Of a stretch of 64,000 nucleotides of DNA, positions 14,901 through 24,462 are shown one piece after another. Within the stretch, counting starts at the first letter, position 1; every line of letters begins with the position of its first letter. Source of the stretch: Gemmatimonadota bacterium (GTDB lineage: Bacteria > Gemmatimonadota > Gemmatimonadetes > Gemmatimonadales > GWC2-71-9); NCBI GenBank assembly GCA_016713785.1, contig JADJOM010000003.1, positions 1,135,501 to 1,199,500 on the forward strand, written 5' to 3'. The notes under the pieces are model-generated. The model saw only the letters and a program-made list of their open reading frames with translations, was not told where the DNA came from and searched no databases. Both the position numbers and the translations under genes were made by a program.

Positions 14901-17398
14901 ACGCTGGCTCCGATGCCGTGGCGGGCAAAGAAATCCTCGATGCGGGTGCGGACGTCGGCCCAGCGTCCGACGATCTTGTCGGCGCGCGGGAGCCCGCTCA
15001 GCACCAGCGGTCCATAGCGCTTGGTGACGACGCGCTTGTCGAGCAGCACCACGGCCCCGACGTCGGCCCGGGTGCGGATCAGGCGGCCAAACCCCTGCTT
15101 GAGCTTGAGCGCCGCGTGGGGGAGCAGGTACCCCATGAAGCCATCCTCCCCCTGCTCCGCCAGCCGCTCCAGCCGGGCCGCGGTGAGCGGCTCGGAAGGC
15201 ACCTTGAAGGGTAGCTTGGTGATCACCAGCGACCGCAGCGCCCGGCCCGGCACGTCCACACCCTCCCAGAACGAGTCGGTGCCGAGCAGGATGGCGCGGC
15301 CCAGCTCGCGGAACCGCCGCAGCAGCACGTCGCGCGGCGCGTCGCCCTGGGCGAGGATCGGCCAGCGCTCCCCGGCGACGCTCCGCAGTTCCGCGGCGGC
15401 GCGGCGCAGCGCCCCGTGGCTGGTGAACAGCACGAACATCCCGCCATCGGACGCCCAGGCCAGGTCGTGCACCACCTGCACCACCGCGCCGGCGTGGCCG
15501 GCCTCGTCCTCACGGGGGTCGGGCAGGTCGTTGGGGATGCCGAAGAGGCACTGCTCCCCATAGTCGAAGGGCGACGGCAGGATCGTCTTGACCGTCACCG
15601 GGTTGGGGTCGGCGCTCAGCCCGAGGCGCGACTCCAGGAAATCGAACTCGCCGCCGGCGGCCAGCGTGGCGCTGGTGAGTGTCACGGTCTTCACCCGCTC
15701 GAAGATCGCCTCGCGGAGGATCGGCGCGAGGTCGAGGGGGACCGCCGCGAGCGAGACCTGCTGCCCCTTGGCCCCGCTCCGCTCCAGCCACCGGACGATC
15801 GGCGGCCCCCCCGTCGCCGGCCGGAGCGACTGGTTGAGCCCGTCCGACACGGTCTCCAGCCGGCGCATCACGCCCCGCAGCTCCCCGAGCAGCTGCGTGC
15901 GCCGTTCGGTGAGCTCCCCCCCGGCCATCCGGTCGGCGATGGTCTCCACGTAATCCCGGATGGCGCGGAAGGCGATCAGCGCCGCGTCGAGCTCGCGCTG
16001 CAGCCCCTCCCCCCACACCGCGTCCGCCTGGAACTCGTCGGTGAGCCGGAGCACCCCGCCCTGCTCGCGCTCCAGCCGGCCGTGCAGCCTGAGGATGAGC
16101 TGGTCGGCGGCCCGGCGGGCGTCGGCCACCGCGGGGAGCAGGCGTTCGCGGAGCAGGTCGAGGCTGGCCCGCGCCAGCAGGTCGCCCTGCGCCACCAGGT
16201 CCGCGGCGAGCGCCGGCAGCAGCCCCTTGCCGTTCCGCTCGAAGCGGCCGAGCAGGCGCCGGAGGCCCCGGCTGGTGACCTGGGCGCCGAGGTGTGCGGC
16301 CGCCACGTCCTCGAGGTGATGGGCCTCATCGAGAATGAGCCGATCGTAGGGCGGCAGCACCGCCGCCTCGCGCCAGTTGTCGGAGGCCCGGCGCACCGCG
16401 AGGTCAGCGGAGAGCAGGTGATGGTTCACCACCACCACGTCGGCCTCCGCCGCGCGGCGCCGGGCGCGGAACAGGAAGCAGGCGTCGAAGTGCGAGCACT
16501 GGAGCCGGGGACAGAGGTCGGCCTCGGCGCTCACCTCGTCCCACACCTCGCTCGAGGGCTGGAACGGCAGGTCGGCGAGGGTCCCGTCGGCGGTGTGGCC
16601 GGACCACTCGAACAGGCCGGTCAGTTCGTCGTACTTCTCCGGCTCGAGCAGGGAGCGCTGCGCGCCCACCGCCTGGTGCAGCCGCGACAGGCACAGGTAG
16701 TTGCGCCACCCCTTGAGCAGCGCGAAGGTCGGTACCTTGAGCTCGTCCTGCAGCGCGTCCCGCAGGAAGGGCAGGTCCTTCCCGACCAGCTGTTCCTGCA
16801 GGTTGATCGTGTTGGTGCTGATGACCGTCCGCTCGCCGTTGGCGCGCGCCCAGGCCAGCGCCGGCACCAGGTAGGCGAACGACTTCCCCACCCCCGTGCC
16901 CGCCTCGAGCAGCAGCACGCCGCCATCGTTGTAGGCATCGGTGATGTGGGCCGCCATGTCGCGCTGGCTGGGACGATCCTCATAGGCCCCGAGGGCGCGC
17001 GCCACCGGGCCGTGCTCCCCCAGCTGGGCCACCACGTCGAGCGCGTCGAGCCGGGCGAGTCCCTTGTCGCGCGGGACCTCGACCACCACGTACAGCTCGC
17101 GGCCCGCGTTGTTGATGATGCCGAAGCCGATGCCGCCGTCGTGCAGCCGCGCCGCCACCGAGAGGTCGGCCATGGAGGGGTCGAGCTGGCCGCTCGGGTG
17201 GTTGTGCAGCAGCATCTCGCCCCGGGCCGCCACGCCCGGCAGCGCCAGCACCCGGTCGACCGTCCCCCGCGCCACCGCGCGCGCGCCCACCACCACGTCG
17301 GCGGCGTCGAGGGTGGCCACGAACGAGACCTCGCGGCCGCCGGCCGCGGCGATTTCCGCCGCCAGGCGTTCCTGGACTCCGGGAGCGATGCGGGACAT
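14897..17398 (-). CDS. DinG/XPD-like Fe-S helicase with an N-terminal RadC-like JAMM domain
   Basis: An 833-residue protein. Residues ~20-110 form a RadC-type JAMM/MPN domain: Glu23 followed by LHNHPSG (64-70), Ser75 and Asp78, i.e. the complete E...HxHP...SxxD zinc-protease/RadC signature. From ~140 on it is a DinG/XPD superfamily 2 helicase: Walker A EAGTGVGKS (165-173), DEAH (357-360), and four Cys (236, 296, 301, 307) positioned for the 4Fe-4S cluster between motifs I and II. The C-terminal half has FTSHGALRRAA, LGTDSFWEGVDVPGRALRSLVITKLPF and a QGFGRLIR motif VI. DinG unwinds DNA and R-loops 5' to 3'. Bacillus-type DinG carries an exonuclease at this position instead, so the JAMM fusion is unusual. 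The stop overlaps the next gene by 4 bases; the start lies 26 bases after the upstream gene. Confidence 0.9.
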   Translation of the reverse strand: MSRIAPGVQERLAAEIAAAGGREVSFVATLDAADVVVGARAVARGTVDRVLALPGVAARGEMLLHNHPSGQLDPSMADLSVAARLHDGGIGFGIINNAGRELYVVVEVPRDKGLARLDALDVVAQLGEHGPVARALGAYEDRPSQRDMAAHITDAYNDGGVLLLEAGTGVGKSFAYLVPALAWARANGERTVISTNTINLQEQLVGKDLPFLRDALQDELKVPTFALLKGWRNYLCLSRLHQAVGAQRSLLEPEKYDELTGLFEWSGHTADGTLADLPFQPSSEVWDEVSAEADLCPRLQCSHFDACFLFRARRRAAEADVVVVNHHLLSADLAVRRASDNWREAAVLPPYDRLILDEAHHLEDVAAAHLGAQVTSRGLRRLLGRFERNGKGLLPALAADLVAQGDLLARASLDLLRERLLPAVADARRAADQLILRLHGRLEREQGGVLRLTDEFQADAVWGEGLQRELDAALIAFRAIRDYVETIADRMAGGELTERRTQLLGELRGVMRRLETVSDGLNQSLRPATGGPPIVRWLERSGAKGQQVSLAAVPLDLAPILREAIFERVKTVTLTSATLAAGGEFDFLESRLGLSADPNPVTVKTILPSPFDYGEQCLFGIPNDLPDPREDEAGHAGAVVQVVHDLAWASDGGMFVLFTSHGALRRAAAELRSVAGERWPILAQGDAPRDVLLRRFRELGRAILLGTDSFWEGVDVPGRALRSLVITKLPFKVPSEPLTAARLERLAEQGEDGFMGYLLPHAALKLKQGFGRLIRTRADVGAVVLLDKRVVTKRYGPLVLSGLPRADKIVGRWADVRTRIEDFFARHGIGASV

Positions 17399-17424
17399 GG
17401 CGGGAAAGATAGCGGAGCCCGGCG

Positions 17425-18723
17425 TCAGGTCTTGAGCTCGCGCTTCTTGGCGGCGGGAAAGAGCACGTTGTTGAGGATCAGCCGGTACCCCGGGCTGTGC
17501 GGGTGCAGCGAGAGGTCCGTTGGCGGGTCCCCGATCTGGTGCTGCGGGTCTTCCGGATCGTGGCCGCCGTAGAAGGTCCAGGTGCCCTGCCCCAGCTCGC
17601 CGTGGATGTACTTGGCCCAGGGGGCGCCCGGCTCGTCGGCCAGCACGGTGACCGACGGCTTGAGGGTGGCCTTGGTGAACGAGGTGGTCAGGCCGTAGAA
17701 GTCGGGGATCACATCGCGATGGCACTGCACCAGCATCGTCGGCACCGGGTCGATCTTGGCGCTGAAGTTGAACAGCTTGAAGGCCCCGAGCTGCTGCCGG
17801 CGGTCCAGGCTGTTCACCTGGTGGCCGTCGATGTCGGAGAAGGCGGGGACGTTCGGGGAGAGCTGCAGCTGCGCCCCCTGGAAGGCCAGCGCTCGGCTCC
17901 AGTCCATCTTCCGCCCGGCGTCCGGGTCCATCGGCGAGCCGTCGGCGTAGCTGGCCGCGATGTCGACCTTGGCCGAGGCGAGCGCGAGGTCGAGGGTCTC
18001 GGTGGCGGTGCACATGGCCAGCAGGAACCCGCCCCGGTCCACGAACGCGCGGATTTCCTCTGCCACCGCGCGCTTGAGCCCCGGCACGTTCGGATAGCCG
18101 AGCTGGCGGGCCACTGCCTGGTTGCGGGCCACCATGTCGGCCAGCCAGGGCGCGCCGGAGTAATTGAGGAAGAACTTGGAGTACTGGCCGGTGAAGTCCT
18201 CGTGGTGCAGGTGCAGCCAGTCGAACTTCGTCAGCCCCTTGGCCAGCACCTCGGTGTCCCACACCTTCTCGAACGCGATCCCGGCGTAGTTGAGCACCAT
18301 GGTGACGGCGTCGTCCCATGGCGAGGCGTTGGGGGGCGCGTAGACCGCCACCTTGGGCGGCTTCTCCAGCGGCACCGCGTCCATGTTCTGCTGCTGGATC
18401 TGGGCCTTGATGTCGGTGACCTGTCCCTCGCCGAGCGGCTCGCTGGTCACCCCGGCCAGGGCGGCATCGCGCGTGGTGGCGGCGTCGCCTGGCACCAGGA
18501 AGGAGCCGCCGCGGTAGTTGAGGAACCACTCGGCGCGACCGCCCCGCTCCAGCGCGCGGTAGGTGAGCCCGTAGGCCTTGAGGTGATCGCCCTGGCTCTC
18601 GTCCATGGGGATCAGCAGGTAGGGTGCCTCCGCCGGCCAGCCGCGCCGGCGGAGGGCCCAGTCGCCGGCGACCAGGCCGCCGAGCCCATGCGCGGCCGCG
18701 CCGACGAAGTGCCGCCGCCTCAT
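17425..18723 (-). CDS. 'Asparagine synthetase B'-like exported protein of unknown function
   Basis: A 432-residue protein with an N-terminal RRR segment before a Gly/Ala-rich stretch (MRRRHFVGAAAHGLGGL), which may be a Tat-type or weak Sec signal. It has the pattern YLLIPMDESQGDHLKAYGL, WFLNYRGGSFL, VAVYAPPNASPWDDAVT and a conserved end SPGYRLILNNVLFP. Proteins with this layout are often labelled 'asparagine synthetase B' in Bacteroidota and Gemmatimonadota, but I see no glutaminase Cys at residue 2 and no ATP-binding SGGLDS loop, so that label looks wrong. FDWLHLHHEDF and AEEIRAFVDRGGFLLAMC resemble a class I amidotransferase-like Rossmann fold. The start overlaps the TPR gene stop. Function is unknown. 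Confidence 0.7.
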   Translation of the reverse strand: MRRRHFVGAAAHGLGGLVAGDWALRRRGWPAEAPYLLIPMDESQGDHLKAYGLTYRALERGGRAEWFLNYRGGSFLVPGDAATTRDAALAGVTSEPLGEGQVTDIKAQIQQQNMDAVPLEKPPKVAVYAPPNASPWDDAVTMVLNYAGIAFEKVWDTEVLAKGLTKFDWLHLHHEDFTGQYSKFFLNYSGAPWLADMVARNQAVARQLGYPNVPGLKRAVAEEIRAFVDRGGFLLAMCTATETLDLALASAKVDIAASYADGSPMDPDAGRKMDWSRALAFQGAQLQLSPNVPAFSDIDGHQVNSLDRRQQLGAFKLFNFSAKIDPVPTMLVQCHRDVIPDFYGLTTSFTKATLKPSVTVLADEPGAPWAKYIHGELGQGTWTFYGGHDPEDPQHQIGDPPTDLSLHPHSPGYRLILNNVLFPAAKKRELKT

Positions 18724-20468
18724 GTGCGGGGCACCGCGTTGCGCGCCTGGTCGAGCAGCCGGCGCCCCTGCGGCAGCAGCGCGCTCCCCGGGTACTCCAG
18801 GATCATCTGCTCCAGCGCGGCCACCGCCTCCGGGCCGCGGTCGCCCGCCAGGTACAGCCGCCCCAGCTCGAGCAGCGCGGCGGCGGCGGTGCCCGGCACG
18901 TCCTTGACCACCGCCTGCTGCAGCACCCGTTCCGCCTCCGCCGGCTGACGCGCCCCGGCGTACAGCCGACCGGCGAACAACCGGAGGTCGGCGCGGCCGC
19001 CATCGGGAGGGAGGTCGGCCGCGACGCGCTCGATGGCCCGCGCGGCCGCGGCGCTGTCGCCCGCGTCGAGGAGCCGCAGCGCGGCGCCGAACACCGGGAG
19101 GGTGTCCACCGCGATGGGCTGGATCAGCGCCAGCAGCGCCGAGCGCTCGGTGGACTCGCCACGACTCCCCGCAAAGGGGCCCGCAGCCTTCCAGCGGTCG
19201 GCCGCGCCCTTGAGGTCGCCGGCGTAGAGGCGGAAGCGGCCGGTGAGCGCGAGCGCCTCGACGCTGCTGTCGGCCACCAGCATCGCCTCGCCCCGCGCTA
19301 CGTCGCCGGCACGGGCCCAGCCGGCGGCCACGGCGCGCCGCAGCCGCAGGTACTCGTCCACCGCGAGCGCGCCCCGGTACCGGTCGAGCTGCGCGCTCGC
19401 TTCCGCCGTGCTGCCCTCCAGCACCAGCAGGTCGATCAGCGTGGCAGTGGCGCCGGCCGCCACCGGCGCGCCGCTCGAGGAATCCCCCGCGATCTGGGTG
19501 AGCATCCGGCGGGCCGCCGGGCGCTCGCCGGCGTCGGCGTAGGCCCGGGCGGCCTCCAGGCGATAGCGGGCCCGCTGCGGCGCGTTCACCCACCGGTTGG
19601 CGAGCTCCTCCAGGGTCCGCGCCTGCGCCTTGAGGTACGGCGCGGTGGACTCGAGCCGCACCAGCTCGAGGAAGGTCTGCAGCAGGTCCACCTGCTTGGG
19701 CAGCGGGCCGGTGAGCAGCGCGGTCAGCGCCTCGTAGGCGCCGAGCGGATCGCCCCAGCGTGCCCGCAGGTCCACGCTCATCCGGGCGGCATCGGGCCCC
19801 GTCTCCCGGCCCAGCGCCGCCAGGATGTCGGGGCGGGCGCGGGCCGGCGCCTGCCCCAGGCCGGTGGTCGCGGAGGAGCGGTAGCCCGGCAGCTGCCGGA
19901 CCGCGCGCAGCCACTCCCGCACGGCCGCCGGCCAGTCCTCCTCGGCGGTCGCCAGCTGGGCCAACTCGGCGGCCAGCGCGTCCGGCTCGCCGAGTCGCTC
20001 CCGCGCCAGCTGGAACGCCCGGCGCGCCGTGGCCCGGTCGCGCCGCTGCAGCGCCACGGAGGCCCATTCACGGTAGGGCGTCTCGTCCCCCGGCGCGGCC
20101 TTGCTCCACGCGTCCACCAGGCGCGGCAGGCTGTCCATCAGGTTGAGGGCCGCATAGGCCCGGAGCCCCACGCCGTACACCGGCACCGAACCCGGCGCCG
20201 CCGCCAGCGCCGCCCGCACGGCCGGGAGCAGCTCCGCGGCACGGTTGAGCGGCGTCAGCGCGCGCTCCAGCCCGAGCAGGGCGGTGACCTCCCCCGGCTG
20301 GTCCCGGAGCACGGTCCGATAGATCTCCGCGGCCTGGGCGTAGCTGCCCCGCCGTTCGAGGTCAAACGCCCGGGACAGCGGATCCTGCGCCGTGAGCCCC
20401 GCCCCCCCGGCGAGCAGCGGGAGGAGCGCGCCCAGCAGGGCACCGATGCCCGACGCGCGGGCCGTCAT
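18720..20468 (-). CDS. Exported TPR-repeat protein
   Basis: A 582-residue protein with a signal peptide (MTARASGIGALLGALLPLLAGGAGLTAQ) followed by degenerate tetratricopeptide helices over almost the whole length, for example AFDLERRGSYAQAAEIYRTV near the start and LELGRLYLAGDRGPEAVAALEQM near the end. No catalytic motif is seen; such proteins act as periplasmic scaffolds. ATG 20468 is chosen over the upstream open frame because it overlaps the DUF4175 stop (ATGA) and gives a good signal peptide. It lies between DUF4175 and the 'AsnB-like' gene in a coupled string, suggesting a shared envelope role. Confidence 0.8.
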   Translation of the reverse strand: MTARASGIGALLGALLPLLAGGAGLTAQDPLSRAFDLERRGSYAQAAEIYRTVLRDQPGEVTALLGLERALTPLNRAAELLPAVRAALAAAPGSVPVYGVGLRAYAALNLMDSLPRLVDAWSKAAPGDETPYREWASVALQRRDRATARRAFQLARERLGEPDALAAELAQLATAEEDWPAAVREWLRAVRQLPGYRSSATTGLGQAPARARPDILAALGRETGPDAARMSVDLRARWGDPLGAYEALTALLTGPLPKQVDLLQTFLELVRLESTAPYLKAQARTLEELANRWVNAPQRARYRLEAARAYADAGERPAARRMLTQIAGDSSSGAPVAAGATATLIDLLVLEGSTAEASAQLDRYRGALAVDEYLRLRRAVAAGWARAGDVARGEAMLVADSSVEALALTGRFRLYAGDLKGAADRWKAAGPFAGSRGESTERSALLALIQPIAVDTLPVFGAALRLLDAGDSAAAARAIERVAADLPPDGGRADLRLFAGRLYAGARQPAEAERVLQQAVVKDVPGTAAAALLELGRLYLAGDRGPEAVAALEQMILEYPGSALLPQGRRLLDQARNAVPRT

Positions 20469-23400
20469 CGCGGGGGCCGCCCGGCGGGCGTCCGGGGTGC
20501 CGGCTCGGGCGACTCGGCCAGGCGACGGAAGTACTCCACCACCCGCCGCCGTTCGTCCGGCGAGAGCGCCTGCAGTTCCTCCCACGTGGGGACCCGGAGC
20601 GCCGACTCGTCGGCGGAGAGCCGGCGCCGCAGCGCCGGCGGCAGGCGCATGGAGTCGCCGCTCGCCGTGGTGCTCTGCCGCTCCTGCTTCTCGTCCTCCT
20701 GCTGCCCCTGCAGGGTGCGGCCGGCGTCGAGCATGCGGCGGAACAGCCGCTCCTGGCGCTCGACCGTCTGCCGGTCGAGGCGCCCCGCCTCGAGGGCCCG
20801 CGCGAGGTCCTTCGCCTCCTGCGACATCTCGGCCGCTCCGGGGATCTGGCCGCCCGCGCGCATCCGCTCCAGCCGTTCGGCCATGGCGCGCTGCCGGGCG
20901 CCGAGGGCGCGAAGCTGCTCCTGCATCTGGCTGCCACCCTGCCCCATCATGGGCAGCATGCCGCCGGCCTGCTGGCCCATCTGGCCCTGCTGCTGCGCCA
21001 TCTGGCTCATCTGCTGCATCGCTTCCTGCAGGCCGGACCCGGAGCCGGCGCCCTCCACCGAGCCGCGACTGCGGAGCAGGCTGTGCGCCGCCGAGTTGAG
21101 CGCGTCCACCGCCTCCCCGGCGCGGCGGCCGGCCTCGCGCGGGTTGGGGGCGGCGGTAGCCAGGGCCTCGCGCGCGCTCTGCATGTTGTCCCGCCCCGCG
21201 GCGAGCGCCACGCTGGTCTGCTGCCCCACCAGCGCATTCTTGCCGCTGACCTCCTTCATCTGCTCCAGCAGCCGCTCGACGCCCTCCTCGATGGCGCCCT
21301 GCTCCGCCCGAACCGACGGCGTGGCCTCACCCCGCCGCAGGGCCTCGGTGACGGCCAGCTGCCGTTCCGCGAGCCGGCTGGCGTCGGCCAGCGCCTGGTC
21401 GAGCGCCTGGACGATTTCCTCCCGCCACTGCTCCTGCATCTGCTGCCGCTCCTGGTCGAGCTGCTCGCCCACCGGCTCGAGCTTCTGGGCCGCCTCGCGG
21501 CCCTGCTGCTGCGCCTGCGACTTCTGGCCCTTGCTCGCCGACTGCGCGGCCTGCCGCATCTGGTCGGCCGCCTGCTGGGCCTGCTCGGCTGCCTGCTCCA
21601 CCCCTTCCTGCCGCTCCGCGTCCTGCTCACCGAGCTGCTGGGCCAGCTGCTGCAGCGCGCTGGCCAGGGAGTCCGCCTGCTGGGCCAGCGCCCGTTCCTC
21701 GCGGGCCGCGCGCGCGCTATCCTGCACCGGCACCTGGCTGGCCCACTGCTCCTGCTGTTGGGTGAGCTCCCGCGCCTCGGCCGACAGGTTGGCCATGTCG
21801 CCCTCGAGGGCGGCCCGCTTGAAGAGCTCGCGGCTCCGCTCCAGGGCCTCCCGCAGCTGCTGCTGCGCCTCCGCCAGCCGCTCCAGCGCCTCGCGGCTCC
21901 GCTCCGGGTCGAGGTCGCGCAGGGCCTGCTGCAGCTCCGCCAGCTGTTCGCGCAGCTCGGGCGTGATCGCCCGCTCCAGCTGGTCCTGGATCTCCTGCAG
22001 CCGCTGCTGCCAGGCGGGATCGTTGAGCCCAGCGGCCTCGGCGCTCTGCCGCAGCGCCTCGACCGCCTCACGCACCGATTCGGCCTCGCGCAGGAGCTGC
22101 TCCTGCGACTGGGCCACGCGCTCCGCGCGCTTGGCATTCTCGAAGCTGAGGGACTCGTCGGTCGACCCCGACTCGGCCCCGGCCTGCCGCGGCCGCTCCT
22201 GCGCCAGGTCCTCCGTCTGTCGCTCGAGCTGGCGGCTCGCCTCGGCGATGCTGTCGAGCCGGCGGCTCACCTGCTGGGAGGTCTCCCGGGTGGCCTCACG
22301 CACCTCGCTCAGGGTCGGCAGCCGGAGCACGTACTCCCGCGAGCGGGCCGCGTGGGGCGCCGGGGCGTTGTCGGTGGCGTGGACCACGAACCGGACCGTG
22401 TCACCCGGGAGCAGGCCGCGCTGGTTGAGGTCGAGCTCGAAGGGCAGGATGGCACGGTCGCGCACACCCTCGGGGAGTGCCACGACTTCGAGCCGCTCGG
22501 GATCCTCGAACCCGAGGCGGCTGATTCGCCGGCTCTCGACCGTGACACGGGTGAGCCCGTGGTCATCCTGCGCATCCACCACCAGTGGCACCCGGAGCGT
22601 GAGCGGGACGAGGGTATCGGCGCCCGGCACCGGCACCTCCACGCGGGGCGCGCTGTCCGGGACCACGACGATCGGGACCCGGATGGTGTCACCGGCCAGG
22701 GGGCGGCCCGAGGCGGGCTGCAGGGCGAGTTCCCAGGTCCGCCGCCCCGCTGGCGTGAAGCTGCCCTGGAACCGGCCCCCGTCCACGCGAAGCGGCAGGC
22801 TCACCGCATCCGCGCGCCACCCGGCCGCGGCGAGCGCCGAGGTGGCCTCGCCAATGGTCTCCAGCCGGGTGCCCTCGGGCAGGACCAGGGTATCACCGTC
22901 GGTCGGGACGGGCTCATCCTCCAGCCCGAGATAGCGTGGGTACCGCGCGGTCAGCGCGAGGGTGCCGAGGAACGCCGGCAGCCGGACCCGGACCGCGAGG
23001 GTGTCGGAGCTGCGACCGCCACTGGTGACCCGGACGAACAGGTCCTGCTCCAGCGGTCCGAGGCTGGTGGCGGCGCGGCCGGCGGAATCGAGCACCAGCC
23101 CCTGCCCGCGCCACGACTCCCCGGGCGTCCGCACCCAGAGGATCGCGCGCTCACGCCCGGGGGCCGCCACCGTCACCGCCACGGACTGGCCCCGGTCCAC
23201 CTCGGCCACACTCAGGGAGAGCCGGAGCGGCGCCACCGTGGCGGTCCACGCCTCCACGGGGCGCCACAGCAGCGCCGGGCGGCCATGCGTGGGCCGCGCG
23301 CTGCCGAGCAGCAGCAGGCCGGCCACGAGGGCCCCGCCCCCGAGGAGCGCGGCCCGCCGGAACCGCTCGAGCACCGGCCGCAGCAGGTCCGGTCCGCGCG

Positions 23401-23776
23401 CCCCGACCGCCTGCGCCGCCTCGCCGTCTGCCAGGGCGAGCAGCGCCGCGCTGGTGCCGGCGGCGGCGGGCTCCAGGTGCGCACGCAGTGCGCCCTGACG
23501 GAACCCCGCCGCCTCGAGCCGCTCCGCCACCCACCCCGGCGACAGTCCGGCGAGCTGCCGCCGGGAGCGCAGCAGCACCGCCCCGGCCAGCGCCAGCACC
23601 ACCCCCCACGTGGCGAGCACCCACCAGGGCTGGCCGAACCAGCCGAGCCGGGCCGCCCACGCGGCGGCGCCCAGCAGCACGCACGCGAGCCCGAGGCCGC
23701 CCCCGGCCCACGACGCCAGCGCCAGCCGGCGGAAGCCGGACAGCAGGGCCTGCAGCCGCTGACCCGTCAGGCTCAC
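20465..23776 (-). CDS. DUF4175-type membrane protein with long Gln/Glu-rich coiled coil
   Basis: A 1103-residue protein. Three membrane segments lie at ~20-42, 50-69 and 142-159. A beta-rich region at ~180-480 follows, with repeated V..DRG, VPIVVVPDSAP and DDHGLTRV strings. A very long coiled-coil section of Gln, Glu, Arg and Ala then extends to near residue 1060, including QLEEL-like heptads and a QMSQMAQQQGQMGQQ stretch. This layout matches DUF4175 proteins, which in many bacteria sit beside DUF4159 and MoxR/DUF58 genes and are thought to act in the envelope. Start is GTG overlapping the DUF4159 stop (GTGA). The family assignment rests on architecture and the DUF4159 neighbour. Function is unknown. 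Confidence 0.8.
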   Translation of the reverse strand: MSLTGQRLQALLSGFRRLALASWAGGGLGLACVLLGAAAWAARLGWFGQPWWVLATWGVVLALAGAVLLRSRRQLAGLSPGWVAERLEAAGFRQGALRAHLEPAAAGTSAALLALADGEAAQAVGARGPDLLRPVLERFRRAALLGGGALVAGLLLLGSARPTHGRPALLWRPVEAWTATVAPLRLSLSVAEVDRGQSVAVTVAAPGRERAILWVRTPGESWRGQGLVLDSAGRAATSLGPLEQDLFVRVTSGGRSSDTLAVRVRLPAFLGTLALTARYPRYLGLEDEPVPTDGDTLVLPEGTRLETIGEATSALAAAGWRADAVSLPLRVDGGRFQGSFTPAGRRTWELALQPASGRPLAGDTIRVPIVVVPDSAPRVEVPVPGADTLVPLTLRVPLVVDAQDDHGLTRVTVESRRISRLGFEDPERLEVVALPEGVRDRAILPFELDLNQRGLLPGDTVRFVVHATDNAPAPHAARSREYVLRLPTLSEVREATRETSQQVSRRLDSIAEASRQLERQTEDLAQERPRQAGAESGSTDESLSFENAKRAERVAQSQEQLLREAESVREAVEALRQSAEAAGLNDPAWQQRLQEIQDQLERAITPELREQLAELQQALRDLDPERSREALERLAEAQQQLREALERSRELFKRAALEGDMANLSAEARELTQQQEQWASQVPVQDSARAAREERALAQQADSLASALQQLAQQLGEQDAERQEGVEQAAEQAQQAADQMRQAAQSASKGQKSQAQQQGREAAQKLEPVGEQLDQERQQMQEQWREEIVQALDQALADASRLAERQLAVTEALRRGEATPSVRAEQGAIEEGVERLLEQMKEVSGKNALVGQQTSVALAAGRDNMQSAREALATAAPNPREAGRRAGEAVDALNSAAHSLLRSRGSVEGAGSGSGLQEAMQQMSQMAQQQGQMGQQAGGMLPMMGQGGSQMQEQLRALGARQRAMAERLERMRAGGQIPGAAEMSQEAKDLARALEAGRLDRQTVERQERLFRRMLDAGRTLQGQQEDEKQERQSTTASGDSMRLPPALRRRLSADESALRVPTWEELQALSPDERRRVVEYFRRLAESPEPAPRTPAGRPPR

Positions 23777-24462
23777 GGTGCCCCTCCCGCGTACCCGACG
23801 GCGTACGCGAACAGGTTCACGCCCATGCGCAGCGCCGCCTCATGCGTCTCCGGCGGATCGCGATGCACCTCCGGGTCCTCCCAGCCGTCCCCGAGGTCGC
23901 TCTGGTAGTCGTAGAACACCGCCAGCCGTCCCTCCAGGAAGAGCCCGAGGCCCCGGGCCGGCTTGCCGTCGTGCTCGTGGATCTTGGGGAGCCCCTGCGG
24001 GAAGTCGTAGACGAGGTGGTAGACCGGATGGGTCAGCGGCACCTCCTCGAGCGCGTGATCCGGGAACAGCCGGGTCATCTCGCGGCGGAACGACTCATCC
24101 AGGCCGTAGTTGTCACTGGCATGCAGGAACCCGCCCGCCAGCAGCCAGCGACGCAGGATGGCGACCTCCTGGTCGCTGAAGCGGATGTTGCCATGGCCGG
24201 TCAGGTGGATGTACCCGACGTTCCAGATCTCGTCATCGACCAGGCGCACCACCTTTTCACGCGGACTCACCCGGAGCACGGTGCGCCGGGCGATCGCCTC
24301 GAGCAGGTTGGGCAGCGCCGACGGATTGGCGTACCAGTCGCCCCCGCCGTCGTAGTGCAGCCGCCCGATGGTCATGGTCCCCGCAACCGGCCCCGCCGTC
24401 TGCGCCGCGGTGGGGGCAGCAGCCAGCAGCAGCGCAAGGAGGATCCCGCGACCCGGGGTCAT
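23773..24462 (-). CDS. DUF4159 domain protein, exported
   Basis: A 229-residue protein with a signal peptide (MTPGRGILLALLLAAAPTAAQ). The rest is a DUF4159 domain: RLHYDGGGDWYANPSALPNLLEA, YIHLTGHGNIRFSDQE, LRRWLLAGGFLHASDNYGLD, then FPDHALEEVPLTHPVYH. The fold resembles a class I glutamine amidotransferase-like domain, but a catalytic Cys is not evident. DUF4159 and DUF4175 genes commonly travel together; here they overlap by 4 bases, and the DUF4159 start overlaps the rsmI stop by 4 bases. That makes rsmI the likely first gene of the unit. The molecular role is not known. Confidence 0.88.
   Translation of the reverse strand: MTPGRGILLALLLAAAPTAAQTAGPVAGTMTIGRLHYDGGGDWYANPSALPNLLEAIARRTVLRVSPREKVVRLVDDEIWNVGYIHLTGHGNIRFSDQEVAILRRWLLAGGFLHASDNYGLDESFRREMTRLFPDHALEEVPLTHPVYHLVYDFPQGLPKIHEHDGKPARGLGLFLEGRLAVFYDYQSDLGDGWEDPEVHRDPPETHEAALRMGVNLFAYAVGYAGGAP

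Noticed and set aside
17425..18723. Annotation as a true asparagine synthetase
   Set aside because: No N-terminal catalytic Cys and no ATP-pyrophosphatase loop; only a name carried over from database labels supports it.
20870..22250. Repetitive-looking CTGCTG/CAGCAG-rich DNA, considered as a repeat array
   Set aside because: It is explained by the Gln/Glu/Leu coiled-coil coding sequence of the DUF4175 protein; units are not regular at the DNA level.
18624..22934. A 1400-codon open frame on the plus strand across the TPR and DUF4175 genes
   Set aside because: Ser/Arg/Ala-rich translation without domains; the minus strand carries coupled genes with signal peptides and coiled coils.
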